Shown one piece after another: positions 35,293 to 44,577 of a stretch of DNA of 64,000 nt (within the stretch, counting starts at the first letter, position 1; every line of letters starts with the position of its first letter). The DNA is from Dactylosporangium fulvum. Lineage in GTDB: Bacteria > Actinomycetota > Actinomycetes > Mycobacteriales > Micromonosporaceae. Location: contig NZ_CP073720.1 in assembly GCF_025137375.1 (NCBI RefSeq), positions 2,566,501 to 2,630,500 on the forward strand, in the 5' to 3' direction. The translations under genes were made by a program, and so were the position numbers. Below the pieces are notes generated by a model. That model made no database searches. It had not been told where the DNA came from and saw nothing but the letters and a program-made list of their open reading frames with translations.

Positions 35293-37359
35293 GTGACCCC
35301 GCCGTATCCGTTCTCGGCCGTGGTCGGCCTCGCCGACCTGCGCCTGGCGCTCCTGCTCACCGCCGTCTCACCGGCGATCGGCGGCGTCCTCGTCCGGGGC
35401 GAGAAGGGCACCGCCAAGTCGACCGTCGTGCGGGCCCTGGCCGCCCTGCTGCCCGAGGTCGCGGTGGTGACCGGCTGCCGCTTCGCCTGCGACCCGGCGG
35501 CGCCCGACCCGGAGTGCCCCGACGGGCCGCACGCCCTGGACGCGCCCGGCTGCAGCACCCACCGCCGGTCCGCCCTCGTCGAGCTGCCGGTCGGCGCCAC
35601 CGAGGACCGGGTCGTCGGCACGCTCGACCTGCAGCGCGCCCTGGCCGAGGGGGTCAAGGCGTATGAGCCGGGCCTTCTCGCGGCGGCGCACCGCGGCGTC
35701 CTGTATGTCGACGAGGTCAACCTGCTCCCCGACCACCTCGTCGACCTGCTCCTCGACGCCGCCGCGATGGGCCGCGCCCACGTCGAGCGCGACGGGGTGT
35801 CGGTGAAGCACGCGGCGCGGTTCCTGCTCGTCGGCACCATGAACCCGGAGGAGGGGGAGCCCCGGCCGCAACTGGTCGACCGGTTCGGGCTCGTCGTCGG
35901 CGTGAGCGCCCCGCAGGAGGCGGCGCCGCGCGCGGAGGTGGTGCGGCGCAGGCTCGCCTACGAGGCCGACCCGGCGGGCTTCGCGGCGCGTTTCGCCGAG
36001 GACGACGCCGGGCTCGCCGCCCGGATCGTCACCGCCCGCGCCCTGCTGCCCGGGGTGGCGCTGCCCGACGGGGAGCTGGACCGGATCGCGCGGATCTGCC
36101 TCGCGTATCGGGTCGACGGCCTGCGGGCGGACATCGTCGTGGCGCGGACCGCGGTGGCGCTCGCGGCGTGGCACGGGCGGCCCGCGGTGACCCGCGCGGA
36201 CGTGCGCGACGCGGCCCGGCTGGCGCTGCCGCACCGGCGGCGGCGGGATCCGCTCGACCCGCCCGGCGCCGACCTCGAGCGCCTGGAGGAGATCCTCGAG
36301 CAGGAGGCGCCCGACGAGGAACCCCCGGCCGACGGCGGCCCCGACGCGGGCCCGGACACCGACCCTTCCGGCGGCCCGGCGGGCGGCCCGGCGGGCGGCT
36401 CGGACGGTGGCTCGGACGGTGACCCGGGTGATGGCCCGGGTGATGGCCCGGGTGGCGGCCCGGGTGACGGCCCGGACGGCAGGGGCCGGGATCCGGGTCC
36501 GCGCGACGCCGGTCCCGCCGCGAGCAACAACGGTCCGGGGCGCCCGCCCGCGGACACCGGGGGATCCGAAGGCGCCGGTGACGCCGTGCAGGCGCCGTCG
36601 GCGGCGGCGTTCGCCGGCGTGCCGTACCGGCCCCGGCTCCTCACCGTCGCCGGGCGGGCGAACCGGCAGCCCGGCTCGCACGCCGGGCGGCGCTCCCCGG
36701 CCGTCTCCCGGCACGGCCGGGTCGTCCGCTCGCGCCGCCCGCTCGGCGGCAAGATCGTCGCTCTCCACCTGCCGGACACGGTGCGGGCGGCGGCACTGCG
36801 CGGAGCCCGCGCGGTCACGCCCGACGACGTGCGCGAGGCGGTGAAGGTCGGCCGGGAGGCCAACCTGGTGCTGTTCGTCGTGGACGCCTCGGGGTCGATG
36901 GCGGCGCGGCAGCGGATGAGCGTGGTGAAGACGGCCGTGCTGTCGCTGCTCCGCGACGCGTACCAGCGGCGGGACAAGGTCGGCATGATCACTTTCCGGG
37001 GCAGGCAGGCCACGACGGTCCTCGAGCCGACCGCGAGCCACGAGGTCGGCGTCCTGCGCCTGGCGGAGCTGCGCACCGGCGGGCGCACGCCGCTCGCGGC
37101 CGGGCTGCGGCAGGCCGCCCACACGCTCCACGGCGAGCGGCGGCGCGACGCCCGCCGCCGCGCACTGCTCGTCGTGGTCACCGACGGCCGGGCGACCGAC
37201 GGTCCCGACCCGCTGACCGTCGCGCCGCTGCTCGCCGGGGTCGCCACGGTCGTGGTCGACTGCGAGTCCGGCCCGATCCGCCTCGGCCTGGCCCAGCGCC
37301 TGGCCCGGGCACTCGACGCCTCGTGCATCCCACTGGCCGCGCTGCAGGACAGGAGCTGA
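35293..37359 (+). CDS. ChlI/ChlD-type cobaltochelatase ATPase subunit
   Basis: 688 residues combining both small subunits of a chelatase. An AAA+ domain (about 1-330) has Walker A GEKGTAKST, Walker B VLYVDEVNLL, and the motifs GTMNPEEGEPRPQLVDRFGL. A Pro/Asp/Gly-rich linker (about 345-440, repeated GDGPGD) follows. The C-terminal VWA domain has the MIDAS sequence VDASGSM. With CobN it forms the ATP-driven enzyme that inserts cobalt into hydrogenobyrinic acid diamide; magnesium chelation is the other family role, but the riboswitch and cob neighbours favour cobalt. GTG start at 35293 with AAGGGA upstream. Confidence 0.9.
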   Translation: MTPPYPFSAVVGLADLRLALLLTAVSPAIGGVLVRGEKGTAKSTVVRALAALLPEVAVVTGCRFACDPAAPDPECPDGPHALDAPGCSTHRRSALVELPVGATEDRVVGTLDLQRALAEGVKAYEPGLLAAAHRGVLYVDEVNLLPDHLVDLLLDAAAMGRAHVERDGVSVKHAARFLLVGTMNPEEGEPRPQLVDRFGLVVGVSAPQEAAPRAEVVRRRLAYEADPAGFAARFAEDDAGLAARIVTARALLPGVALPDGELDRIARICLAYRVDGLRADIVVARTAVALAAWHGRPAVTRADVRDAARLALPHRRRRDPLDPPGADLERLEEILEQEAPDEEPPADGGPDAGPDTDPSGGPAGGPAGGSDGGSDGDPGDGPGDGPGGGPGDGPDGRGRDPGPRDAGPAASNNGPGRPPADTGGSEGAGDAVQAPSAAAFAGVPYRPRLLTVAGRANRQPGSHAGRRSPAVSRHGRVVRSRRPLGGKIVALHLPDTVRAAALRGARAVTPDDVREAVKVGREANLVLFVVDASGSMAARQRMSVVKTAVLSLLRDAYQRRDKVGMITFRGRQATTVLEPTASHEVGVLRLAELRTGGRTPLAAGLRQAAHTLHGERRRDARRRALLVVVTDGRATDGPDPLTVAPLLAGVATVVVDCESGPIRLGLAQRLARALDASCIPLAALQDRS

Positions 37360-37365
37360 TCGGAC

Positions 37366-37968
37366 ATGCCCCAGGGCAAGGTCGAACACGTCCCCGACGA
37401 CGGGCTCACCACGCGGCAGCGGCGCCGCCAGCACGTCCTCGCCGTCAACACCGGACAGGGCAAGGGCAAGTCGACGGCCGCGTTCGGCATGGCGCTGCGC
37501 GCCTGGAGCGCCGGCTGGTCGATCGCCGTGTTCCAGTTCGTGAAGAGCCCGAAGTGGCGGGTCGGCGAGGAGACGGCGCTCAAGGCGCTCGGCGAGACCG
37601 GCAAGGGCGGTCCCGTCGTCTGGCACAAGATGGGCGAGGGCTGGTCCTGGATCCAGCGCCCCGGCACCGAGCGCGACCACGCCGCCGAGGCCGCCGAGGG
37701 CTGGGCGCAGATCAAGCGCGACCTCGCCGAGGAGGCGTACCGGTTCTACGTGCTCGACGAGTTCACGTATCCGATCAAGTGGGGCTGGGTCGACATCGCC
37801 GACGTCGTCGCGACGCTGCGCGACCGGCCCGGCAACCAGCACGTCGTCGTCACCGGCCGCGACGCGCACCCGGACCTGGTCGAGATCGCCGACCTGGTCA
37901 CCGACATGACGAAGGTGAAGCACCCCATGGATGCCGGCCGGAAGGGCCAGCAGGGCATCGAATGGTAG
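37366..37968 (+). CDS. cobO: Corrinoid adenosyltransferase CobO
   Basis: A 200-residue CobA/CobO/BtuR-type enzyme that transfers the 5'-deoxyadenosyl group from ATP to Co(I) corrinoids. The P-loop NTGQGKGKST is at about residues 28-37. WRVGEETALKALG, MGEGWSW, YVLDEFTYPIKWGW and VVVTGRDAHPDL match the family closely. Cytosolic. Six bases after the ChlI/D-type gene and eight bases before cobB, so co-transcribed under the first riboswitch. Confidence 0.96.
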   Translation: MPQGKVEHVPDDGLTTRQRRRQHVLAVNTGQGKGKSTAAFGMALRAWSAGWSIAVFQFVKSPKWRVGEETALKALGETGKGGPVVWHKMGEGWSWIQRPGTERDHAAEAAEGWAQIKRDLAEEAYRFYVLDEFTYPIKWGWVDIADVVATLRDRPGNQHVVVTGRDAHPDLVEIADLVTDMTKVKHPMDAGRKGQQGIEW

Positions 37969-37975
37969 GCACAGC

Positions 37976-39307
37976 TTGGTAGCCCGTCTCGTCATCGCGG
38001 CACCCGCCTCCGGGCACGGCAAGACCACCGTCGCGACCGGGCTGCTCGCCGCGTTCGCCGCGCGCGGGCTCACGGTCGCACCGTTCAAGGTCGGCCCCGA
38101 CTACATCGACCCCGGCTACCACGCGCTCGCCGCCGGCCGGCCCGGCCGCAACCTCGACCCGGTGCTGGTGGGGGAGGAGCGCATCGGGCCGCTGTTCGCC
38201 CACGGCTCGGCGGGTGCCGACCTCGCCGTCGTCGAAGGGGTGATGGGGCTGTTCGACGGCCGCACCGGGTGGGGCGAGTTCGGCTCCACCGCGCACGTCG
38301 CGCGCCTGCTCGCCGCGCCCGTCGTCCTCGTCGTCGACGCCACGGCGCAGGCCCGGTCGATCGCCGCGGTGATCCACGGTTTCCGGTCCTTCGGCGACGG
38401 CCTCCACATCGCCGGCGTGGTTCTCAACCGGGTCGGCTCCGACCGGCACGAGCAGATCCTGCGGGACGCCTGCGCGGAGGTCGGCACGCCCGTCCTCGGC
38501 GTGCTGCGCCGCCACGACGCCGTCGCCGCGCCGTCCCGGCACCTCGGGCTGGTCCCGGTCGTCGAGCGGGCGGCCGAGGCGACCGCGTCGGTCGACGCGC
38601 TGTCCGCCCTGGTCGCCGGCAGTGTCGACCTCGACGCGGTGCTGGCCGTCGCCCGGGGTGCGATGCCGTTCGCCGCCGAGCCGTGGTCGCCCGAGACCGC
38701 CGCACCCGTGCCCGGGCGCCCGGTCGTCGCCGTCGCGGGCGGGGCCGCGTTCTCGTTCGGGTATGCGGAGACGGTCGAGCTGCTCGCCGCCGCCGGCGCC
38801 GAGGTCGTCACCGTCGACCCGCTGCGGGACGAGCGGCTGCCGGACGGCACGCGGGCGCTGGTCGTCGGCGGGGGTTTCCCCGAGGTGTACGCCGAACAGC
38901 TCGCCGCCAACGCACCGCTCCGCGACGCCGTGGCCCGGCTCGCCGCGGCCGGCGGCCCGATCGCGGCCGAGTGCGCCGGGCTGCTGTGGCTGTGCCGCTC
39001 CCTCGACGGGCGGCCGATGTGCGGGATCCTCGACGCCGAGGCGGTGATGACGCCGCGGCTCACGCTCGGCTACCGCGACGCGGTCGCCGTCGCCGACAGC
39101 GTCCTCGCCCCGGCCGGCACGCGGGTCAGCGGCCACGAGTTCCACCGCACCGCCGTCACCCCGCCCGCCGGCACGACCCCCGCCTGGGCGTGGCAGCCCG
39201 GCACCCGCGACGGTTTCGTCTCCGGTTCCGTGCATGCGTCCTACCTGCACCTGCACTGGGCCGGCGCGCCGGGACTGGCCTACCGGCTGGTGGCGTCATG
39301 CGCCTGA
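37976..39307 (+). CDS. cobB: Hydrogenobyrinic/cobyrinic acid a,c-diamide synthase CobB
   Basis: 443 residues. The N-terminal P-loop domain (IAAPASGHGKTTVATGL, FKVGPDYIDPGYH, VEGVMGLFDG) activates carboxylates with ATP. The C-terminal class I glutamine amidotransferase-like domain (ALVVGGGFPEVYAEQLAAN, AAECAGLLWLC with the nucleophile Cys, GYRDAV, GHEFHRT) supplies ammonia. The TTG start at 37976 gives the usual N-terminus. It overlaps the next gene by 10 bases. Confidence 0.95.
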   Translation: MVARLVIAAPASGHGKTTVATGLLAAFAARGLTVAPFKVGPDYIDPGYHALAAGRPGRNLDPVLVGEERIGPLFAHGSAGADLAVVEGVMGLFDGRTGWGEFGSTAHVARLLAAPVVLVVDATAQARSIAAVIHGFRSFGDGLHIAGVVLNRVGSDRHEQILRDACAEVGTPVLGVLRRHDAVAAPSRHLGLVPVVERAAEATASVDALSALVAGSVDLDAVLAVARGAMPFAAEPWSPETAAPVPGRPVVAVAGGAAFSFGYAETVELLAAAGAEVVTVDPLRDERLPDGTRALVVGGGFPEVYAEQLAANAPLRDAVARLAAAGGPIAAECAGLLWLCRSLDGRPMCGILDAEAVMTPRLTLGYRDAVAVADSVLAPAGTRVSGHEFHRTAVTPPAGTTPAWAWQPGTRDGFVSGSVHASYLHLHWAGAPGLAYRLVASCA

Positions 39308-40845
39308 CGGTCGGCATCGGCGCCCGCCCGGCGACCGGCGTGGACGAGCTCGACGCGCTCCTGCGCGAGTCGCTGCCCGGCTCCGGCGACCTGGCCGAGG
39401 TGACCACCGTGTCCACAGTGGACGACCGGGCCGCGGTCGCGGGCGAGCTGGCGGCCCGCCACGGCTGGGACGTGGTCACCTTTCCCGCGCAGCGGCTCGC
39501 CGAGGTCCGGGTGCCCTCGCCGTCGGCGCGGGTGGCGGCCGCGCTCGGCACCGGCAGCGTGGCCGAGGCCGCGGCGCTGCTGGCGACCCCCGGCCCGGCC
39601 GTGCTGCTGTCCCCGAAACGGGCCTCCAGCGGGGCCACCGTCGCCGTCGCCGCCGCCGCGCCCCCGGTGACCGTGGTCGGCATCGGGGCCGACGGGTTCG
39701 CCGGGCTCACCGACGAGGCCAGGGCGGCGGTCGACTCGGCCGACGTCGTCTTCGGCGGCCGCCGGCAGCTCGAGCTGGTGCCCGGCCTGCGGCACCGCGG
39801 CACCGTGTGGCCGTCGCCGCTGGTCCCCGCGCTGCCGTGGCTGCTCGCCGAGGTCCACGACCGCGCCGTGTGCGTGCTGGCCAGCGGCGACCCGATGTAC
39901 TACGGCATCGGCTCGACCCTCGTCCGGCTCCTCGGCGCCCGGAACGTGCGGGTGCTCACCCACCCGTCGTCCGTCTCGCTCGCCTGCGCACGGCTCGGCT
40001 GGGCCGTCGACGACGTCTCGGTCGTGAGCGCCGTCGGGCGGTCCGTCGACGCGCTGCGGCGCGTGCTGCACGACGGGCGCCGCGTCCTCGTCCTCAGCTC
40101 CGGGTCCGGCACGCCGGCCGAGGTCTGGAAGGTCCTGGAGGACAGCGGCTTCGCGGACAGCGAGGTGACGATCCTCGAGGCGCTGGGCGGGCCGGACGAG
40201 CGGATCCACCACGACCCCGGCGCGGCGGGACCGCTGAACGTCGTGGCCGTGGCGTGCCGCGGTGCCGCCGGGGTGCCGCTGGTGCCGGGGCTCGACGACA
40301 GCACGTATGACAGCGACGGGCAGCTGACGAAGCGCGAGATCCGCGCCGTGACCCTGGCCCGGCTCGGGCCGCGCCCCGGCGAGCTGCTGTGGGACGTGGG
40401 CGCCGGCTCGGGCAGCATCGCGATCGAGTGGCTGCGCGCGCACCCGTCCTGCCGCGCGGTGGCCGTCGAACAGTCGGCGGAGCGCGCCGGGCGGATCGCC
40501 GGAAACGCGGCGCGGCTCGGCGTGCCGGGACTGTCCGTCGTGGTCGGCGCGGCGCCGGCGGCGCTCGACGACCTGGCCCCGTCCGACGCGACGCCGGACG
40601 CGGTGTTCGTCGGCGGCGGGTTCACCGCCCCCGGCGTGTTCGACCGGTGCTGGGCCGCGCTGCGCCCCGGCGGGCGGCTCGTCGTCAACGCGGTCACGGT
40701 CGAGTCGGAGCGGCTCGTCGCCGAGCTCCACGCGGCTCACGGCGGCGAGCTGACCCGCATCGCCGTCAACCGCGCCGCGCCCGTCGGCGGGTTCCTCGGA
40801 TGGCGGCCGATGCTGCCGGTGACGCAGTGGGTGGTTTCACGATGA
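39298..40845 (+). CDS. cobL: Fusion of CobE/CbiG-C domain with precorrin-6Y methyltransferase CobL
   Basis: 515 residues in three parts. Residues 1 to about 118 resemble the CobE/CbiG C-terminal domain ([22 protein letters not shown] to [14 protein letters not shown]). A CbiE-type tetrapyrrole methylase (about 122-320; [42 protein letters not shown]) follows. The last part is a CbiT-type SAM methyltransferase with decarboxylase role (about 340-510; [15 protein letters not shown]). CobL methylates C5 and C15 of precorrin-6B and removes the C12 acetate carboxyl. The CobE fusion is less usual. The start overlaps cobB and the end overlaps cobM (ATGA). Confidence 0.92.
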   Translation: MRLTVGIGARPATGVDELDALLRESLPGSGDLAEVTTVSTVDDRAAVAGELAARHGWDVVTFPAQRLAEVRVPSPSARVAAALGTGSVAEAAALLATPGPAVLLSPKRASSGATVAVAAAAPPVTVVGIGADGFAGLTDEARAAVDSADVVFGGRRQLELVPGLRHRGTVWPSPLVPALPWLLAEVHDRAVCVLASGDPMYYGIGSTLVRLLGARNVRVLTHPSSVSLACARLGWAVDDVSVVSAVGRSVDALRRVLHDGRRVLVLSSGSGTPAEVWKVLEDSGFADSEVTILEALGGPDERIHHDPGAAGPLNVVAVACRGAAGVPLVPGLDDSTYDSDGQLTKREIRAVTLARLGPRPGELLWDVGAGSGSIAIEWLRAHPSCRAVAVEQSAERAGRIAGNAARLGVPGLSVVVGAAPAALDDLAPSDATPDAVFVGGGFTAPGVFDRCWAALRPGGRLVVNAVTVESERLVAELHAAHGGELTRIAVNRAAPVGGFLGWRPMLPVTQWVVSR

Positions 40846-41582
40846 CGGTGTACTTCATCGGCGCCGGGCCGGGCGCCGCGGACCTCATCACGGTCCGCGG
40901 CCGGGACCGGATCGCGGCGTCCCCGGTGTGCCTCTACGCGGGCAGTCTCGTGCCGGCGGAGCTGCTGGCCTACTGCCCGCCCGGCGCGCGGCTCGTCGAC
41001 ACGGCCAACCTGGACCTCGACCAGATCCTCGCCGAGCTCACCGCCGCGCACGCCGCCGGCCTCGACGTGGCCCGGCTGCACTCCGGCGACCCGTCGATCC
41101 TCAGCGCGATGGCCGAGCAGCTGCGGCGGCTCGACGCGGCCGGCGTCCCCTACGAGATCGTGCCGGGTGTGCCCGCCTTCGCGGCGGCCGCGGCCGCGCT
41201 GGGCCGCGAGCTGACCGTGCCGGGTGTCGCCCAGACGGTCGTCCTGACGCGGACCGCGGCCCGCGCCACCCCGATGCCGCCCGGCGAGGAACTGTCCACC
41301 CTGGCCGCCAGCCGGGCGACGCTGGTGCTGCACCTCGCGGTGCAGCGGATCGAGGTGCTCGCCGCCGAGCTGGTGCCGTGGTACGGCGCGGAGTGCCCGG
41401 TCGCCGTGGTGGCCCGGGCCAGCCGGCCCGACGAGGTGATCCTGCGCGGCACCCTGGCCGGCATCGCCGACCAGGTCCGTGAGGCCGGTATCAGGCGCAC
41501 CGCGGTCATCGTCGTCGGCCCGGTCCTCACCGCCGAGGAGTTCCCCGACAGCCACCTCTACTCGACGACGCGGAAGCGCTAG
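40842..41582 (+). CDS. cobM: Precorrin-4 C11-methyltransferase CobM
   Basis: 246 residues of the tetrapyrrole methylase family ([75 protein letters not shown]). It transfers a methyl group from SAM to C11 of precorrin-4. Start ATG 40842 overlaps the cobL stop. Last gene of the first cobalamin block. Its TAG stop overlaps the stop of the convergent XRE gene on the other strand. Confidence 0.95.
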   Translation: MTVYFIGAGPGAADLITVRGRDRIAASPVCLYAGSLVPAELLAYCPPGARLVDTANLDLDQILAELTAAHAAGLDVARLHSGDPSILSAMAEQLRRLDAAGVPYEIVPGVPAFAAAAAALGRELTVPGVAQTVVLTRTAARATPMPPGEELSTLAASRATLVLHLAVQRIEVLAAELVPWYGAECPVAVVARASRPDEVILRGTLAGIADQVREAGIRRTAVIVVGPVLTAEEFPDSHLYSTTRKR

Positions 41583-41803
41583 GCACCCAGGCGCGGGAAG
41601 GGTTTTGTGGAGAAGACGACCTCGACGGGGACCTCGAAGTATTCGGCGATGCGCAGGGCCAGGTAGAGGCTGGGACTGTACTCACCGCGCTCGAGATAGC
41701 CCACCGTCTGGTAGTGGACGCCCAGCGCGTCGGCGAGCTCGCGCCGGGAGACCTTCCGCTCGGCGCGCAGCATGGCGATCCGGTTGTGGATCGTCTCGCT
41801 CAT
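41579..41803 (-). CDS. Small XRE-type transcriptional regulator
   Basis: A 74-residue single-domain Cro/C1-type helix-turn-helix protein ([52 protein letters not shown]), like the YgzD group often encoded with membrane protein genes. ATG at 41803 overlaps the ABC permease stop (ATGA), so it is the last gene of the ATPase-permease-regulator operon and probably an autorepressor (inference). Confidence 0.92.
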   Translation of the reverse strand: MSETIHNRIAMLRAERKVSRRELADALGVHYQTVGYLERGEYSPSLYLALRIAEYFEVPVEVVFSTKPFPRLGA

Positions 41804-42633
41804 GCCGAATCCGTCGCCACCTTCGCCTGCTTCACCGTGGTGCCCGTCGCCCGCCGTGTCATGCGTCGCAACACTACCGGGGCGATCAGGAAGCCCAGGA
41901 CCGCCCAGGCGCCGAGCACCCCGACCGTCTCCGCATGCCGCCACGAGTCGCCGATCTCCGCCGTGGCCAGCGCGTCCGGCAGGAGGGCGGAGCGCATGCC
42001 CAGGCCCAGCCAGTACACCGGGAAGATCTGCGCGATCGTCTGCACCCACTCCGGCAGGGCGGTGATCGGGTAGAAGATGCCGGAGATCGCCAGCAGCGCC
42101 ATCACCGGCACCGACACCAGGCCGATGCTCTGCATCCCGCTGGACACCGCGCCGATCACGGCGCCGAGCGGCACCAGTGCGAGCAGGCCCAGTGCGAGCA
42201 CCCACACGAACGTCACCCAGGTCGACGCGCGGCCCACCGCCAGCCCGTCGAAGACCAGCACCGACGGCACCAACATGAGGATCACGCAGGCGATCGTCAC
42301 CCCGGTCCGGCTGACCACCTTGCCGACGACATAACCCAGCATGCCGTTGGGCACGGCCTTCATCCGCAGCAGCGTGCCGTCCTCCCGCTCGGTCGTCAGC
42401 GCCAGCGACAGCCCGAGCAGCCCGGTGTAGACGACGATGACGCCGAGGATGCCCGGCACCGCCTGCGCGCCGAGCGAGAAGTCGGTGCCGGGCACCGTCT
42501 TGCCGCGCAGCGTGTACATCACGACGAGCGCGATGACCCACGGCCAGAGCTCGCCCCACAGCTCCCAGGGGCTGGTGATCCTGTGCCGGAACTCGATCCA
42601 GCCCCGCTCCAGCCCCGCCCCGACCGCGTTCAT
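41800..42633 (-). CDS. ABC-2 type transporter permease
   Basis: 277 residues with six membrane helices (WVIALVVMYTLRG, ILGVIVVYTGLLGLSLALTTE and VPVMALLAISGIFYPITALPEW among them) and the ABC-2 signature region EREDGTLLRMKAVPN. Partner of the ATPase encoded immediately upstream, with ATGA overlaps at both ends. The exported substrate (drug, lipid or peptide) is unknown. Confidence 0.92.
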   Translation of the reverse strand: MNAVGAGLERGWIEFRHRITSPWELWGELWPWVIALVVMYTLRGKTVPGTDFSLGAQAVPGILGVIVVYTGLLGLSLALTTEREDGTLLRMKAVPNGMLGYVVGKVVSRTGVTIACVILMLVPSVLVFDGLAVGRASTWVTFVWVLALGLLALVPLGAVIGAVSSGMQSIGLVSVPVMALLAISGIFYPITALPEWVQTIAQIFPVYWLGLGMRSALLPDALATAEIGDSWRHAETVGVLGAWAVLGFLIAPVVLRRMTRRATGTTVKQAKVATDSA

Positions 42634-43499
42634 GCGCTCACCTTCTCGTGCTGCTTCACCATCTCCAGGTAGACGTCCTCGAGCGTCGCCCGGCGCACCT
42701 CCAGGTCGCCGATCTCGTCGCCGTACTGCAGGAACAGCTCCCGCACGTAGCGGGTCGCGTCCTCGGCGGAGTGCACGAAGTGCTCGCCGTCGCGGCTGAA
42801 CCGGATCTCCGCCTTCCGCGGCACCCGGCGGGCCAGCTCCGCGGCGCTGCCGTCGGCGACGATCCGCCCGTCGACCAGGATGACGATGCGGTCGGCGAGC
42901 TTCTCCGCCTCGTCGAGGTCGTGCGTGGTGAGCAGGATCGTCGTGTCGTCGAGGTCGGCGAGCCGGTGGACCAGGCCGTGGAAGTCCTGCCGGGCCTGCG
43001 GGTCGAAGCTGGCCGTCGGCTCGTCGAGGAACAGCAGCTCCGGCCGGCCGATCAGGCCGATCGCGACGTCGAGCCGCCGCCGCTGCCCGCCGGAGAGCAC
43101 CGCCAGGCGGGTGTCGGCCTGCTCGGTCAGGCCGACGAGGCCCAGCAGCTCGTCGACGCCGTAGTGCTCGCGACCATACGGCCGGTAGAAGCGCCCGAGA
43201 TGGCCGAGCAGTTCCCGCACGCGCCAACGGCCGTGGTCCCGCCAGGACTGCAGGACGATGCCGAGCCGTGCGTGCCAGGCCTCGTCGCCGTCGGCGGGGT
43301 CGACACCGAGCACCCGCACATCACCGCCGGAGCGGGTGCGGAACCCTTCGAGGATCTCGATGGTGGTCGTCTTCCCGGCACCGTTGGGGCCGAGCAGCGC
43401 GAGCACCTCACCGCGGGCGAGGTTCAGGTCGACGCCGCGCAACACGTCAGTGTCCCCGTAGCGCATGCGCAGTCCGGACACCTCGATGACCATACCCAT
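42630..43499 (-). CDS. ABC transporter ATP-binding protein
   Basis: About 289 residues with a complete nucleotide-binding domain: Walker A GPNGAGKTTT, Q-loop VLQSW, signature LSGGQRRRLDVAIG, Walker B LLFLDEPTASFDP and switch His in LLTTHDLDEA. A C-terminal extension of about 70 residues is typical of drug-export ATPases of the CcmA/DrrA type. ATG at 43499 or 43493; an operator-like palindrome and promoter lie directly upstream. Confidence 0.95.
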   Translation of the reverse strand: MGMVIEVSGLRMRYGDTDVLRGVDLNLARGEVLALLGPNGAGKTTTIEILEGFRTRSGGDVRVLGVDPADGDEAWHARLGIVLQSWRDHGRWRVRELLGHLGRFYRPYGREHYGVDELLGLVGLTEQADTRLAVLSGGQRRRLDVAIGLIGRPELLFLDEPTASFDPQARQDFHGLVHRLADLDDTTILLTTHDLDEAEKLADRIVILVDGRIVADGSAAELARRVPRKAEIRFSRDGEHFVHSAEDATRYVRELFLQYGDEIGDLEVRRATLEDVYLEMVKQHEKVSA

Positions 43500-43510
43500 G
43501 CCACGAAACA

Positions 43511-43524
43511 TAGCACTTGTACTA
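43511..43524 (-). promoter_or_regulatory. Near-palindromic operator at the ABC operon promoter
   Basis: TAGCACTTGTACTA has one mismatch from perfect symmetry. It lies between a possible -35 (TTGCGA) and -10-like TATGTT on the minus strand, ending about 12 bases before the ATPase start. The operon-encoded XRE protein is the natural candidate to bind it. Confidence 0.5.
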
Positions 43525-43544
43525 CATTCCATCGCAAGCCAATT

Positions 43545-43579
43545 GCGACGGGACGGCGGGCACGGGGCCGTCCCGTCGC
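43545..43579 (-). terminator. Terminator of the LamG-like gene
   Basis: The 12-bp perfect arms GCGACGGGACGG (43545-43556) and CCGTCCCGTCGC (43568-43579), starting about 19 bp beyond the minus-strand stop at 43598. Confidence 0.65.
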
Positions 43580-43597
43580 GGGCCTTCCGGGGGTCGC

Positions 43598-44422
43598 TCA
43601 GCCCAGGGCGATCCAGACGTCGTCGAGGCTGCCGTGGAACTGGTCGTTGTCGGCGCCGTTGCCCTTGCCGCCGATGCTCAGCGGCACCGTGTTCGTCACC
43701 GACAGGGTGGCCGGGATCGTCGCTGTCGCGTGGACCACGTCGTCCACCAGCAGGATCAGCGCCGTGCCGGCCCGGCGGCACTCGAGCCGGTGCCAGGCGC
43801 CGTCGGTGACGGCGATGTCCGACCGGGCGATGTGGATACCGCGGACCACGTTGTCGGCGACCACGCAGCTCGGGCGGCCCGCCGCGCCGTCGACCTGGAG
43901 CTTGTACTGGCTGCCCGACGCCGAGTACCCCTTCTGGACGATGTTCTGACCCGCGCCGGCCTGGTGCTTCTTCAGCTTGATCGTCGCGCCGAAGCGGATC
44001 GGGCCGGTGCCGGGGTTGAGGTCCGGCGCGTCCGGCGCCTGGAGCACCGCGTGCGGGCACTTCTTCCCGGAGCACTTGGCCGGGAAGGCCGCCGCCCGGC
44101 CGGGCGCCCGCTCCACCAGCCGTACCTTGCCGCCGCGAGCGGTCGACGGGGTGAGCGTGTGCCCACGGCCGGAGTCGTCGACGACGGTGCCGCCGGTGGT
44201 CGTGGCGTCGAAGGTGTACCTCGCGACGACGACCGGTGCGACGACCGGTGCGGCGGTCTGTGCGGCGGTCTGTGCGGCGGTCTGTGCGGCGGTCTGTGTG
44301 GCGGCCGGCGTGGCTTCGGGCGCGGCGTGGGCAGGCGCGGCGGCGCCCGGCGCCGGCCCCGCGATCCCGATCAGCAGGGCGGCGATGCCCAGCGTCGCGG
44401 TTGTGTTCCCCCATGTCTTCAT
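43598..44422 (-). CDS. Exported LamG/concanavalin-like domain protein
   Basis: 274 residues. A signal peptide (MKTWGNTTATLGIAALLIGIAG to APAHA) precedes a low-complexity segment with four TAAQ repeats, then one jelly-roll lectin/LamG-like domain (ARYTFDATTTGGTVVDDSGRGHTL, GWHRLECRRAG-like AWHRLECRRAGTALILLVDD, FHGSLDDVWIALG). Two Cys in AKCSGKKCPH may form a disulfide. Such domains bind carbohydrate or protein outside the cell. Start ATG 44422 preferred over longer in-frame options. Confidence 0.82.
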   Translation of the reverse strand: MKTWGNTTATLGIAALLIGIAGPAPGAAAPAHAAPEATPAATQTAAQTAAQTAAQTAAPVVAPVVVARYTFDATTTGGTVVDDSGRGHTLTPSTARGGKVRLVERAPGRAAAFPAKCSGKKCPHAVLQAPDAPDLNPGTGPIRFGATIKLKKHQAGAGQNIVQKGYSASGSQYKLQVDGAAGRPSCVVADNVVRGIHIARSDIAVTDGAWHRLECRRAGTALILLVDDVVHATATIPATLSVTNTVPLSIGGKGNGADNDQFHGSLDDVWIALG

Positions 44423-44577
44423 GTCCGAAATGTGGCACATAATCCGCCCCGACCCGCTGGTTTGCATCAGCGTGTCGACGCTTTCGGTAATCATTCGGTC
44501 GACGTATGGTCACTCGAACCGGGTGAACCCCCGGCTGGGAATCGGTTCTCCACGTGCCGTCTGCCAGACTCGATGAC

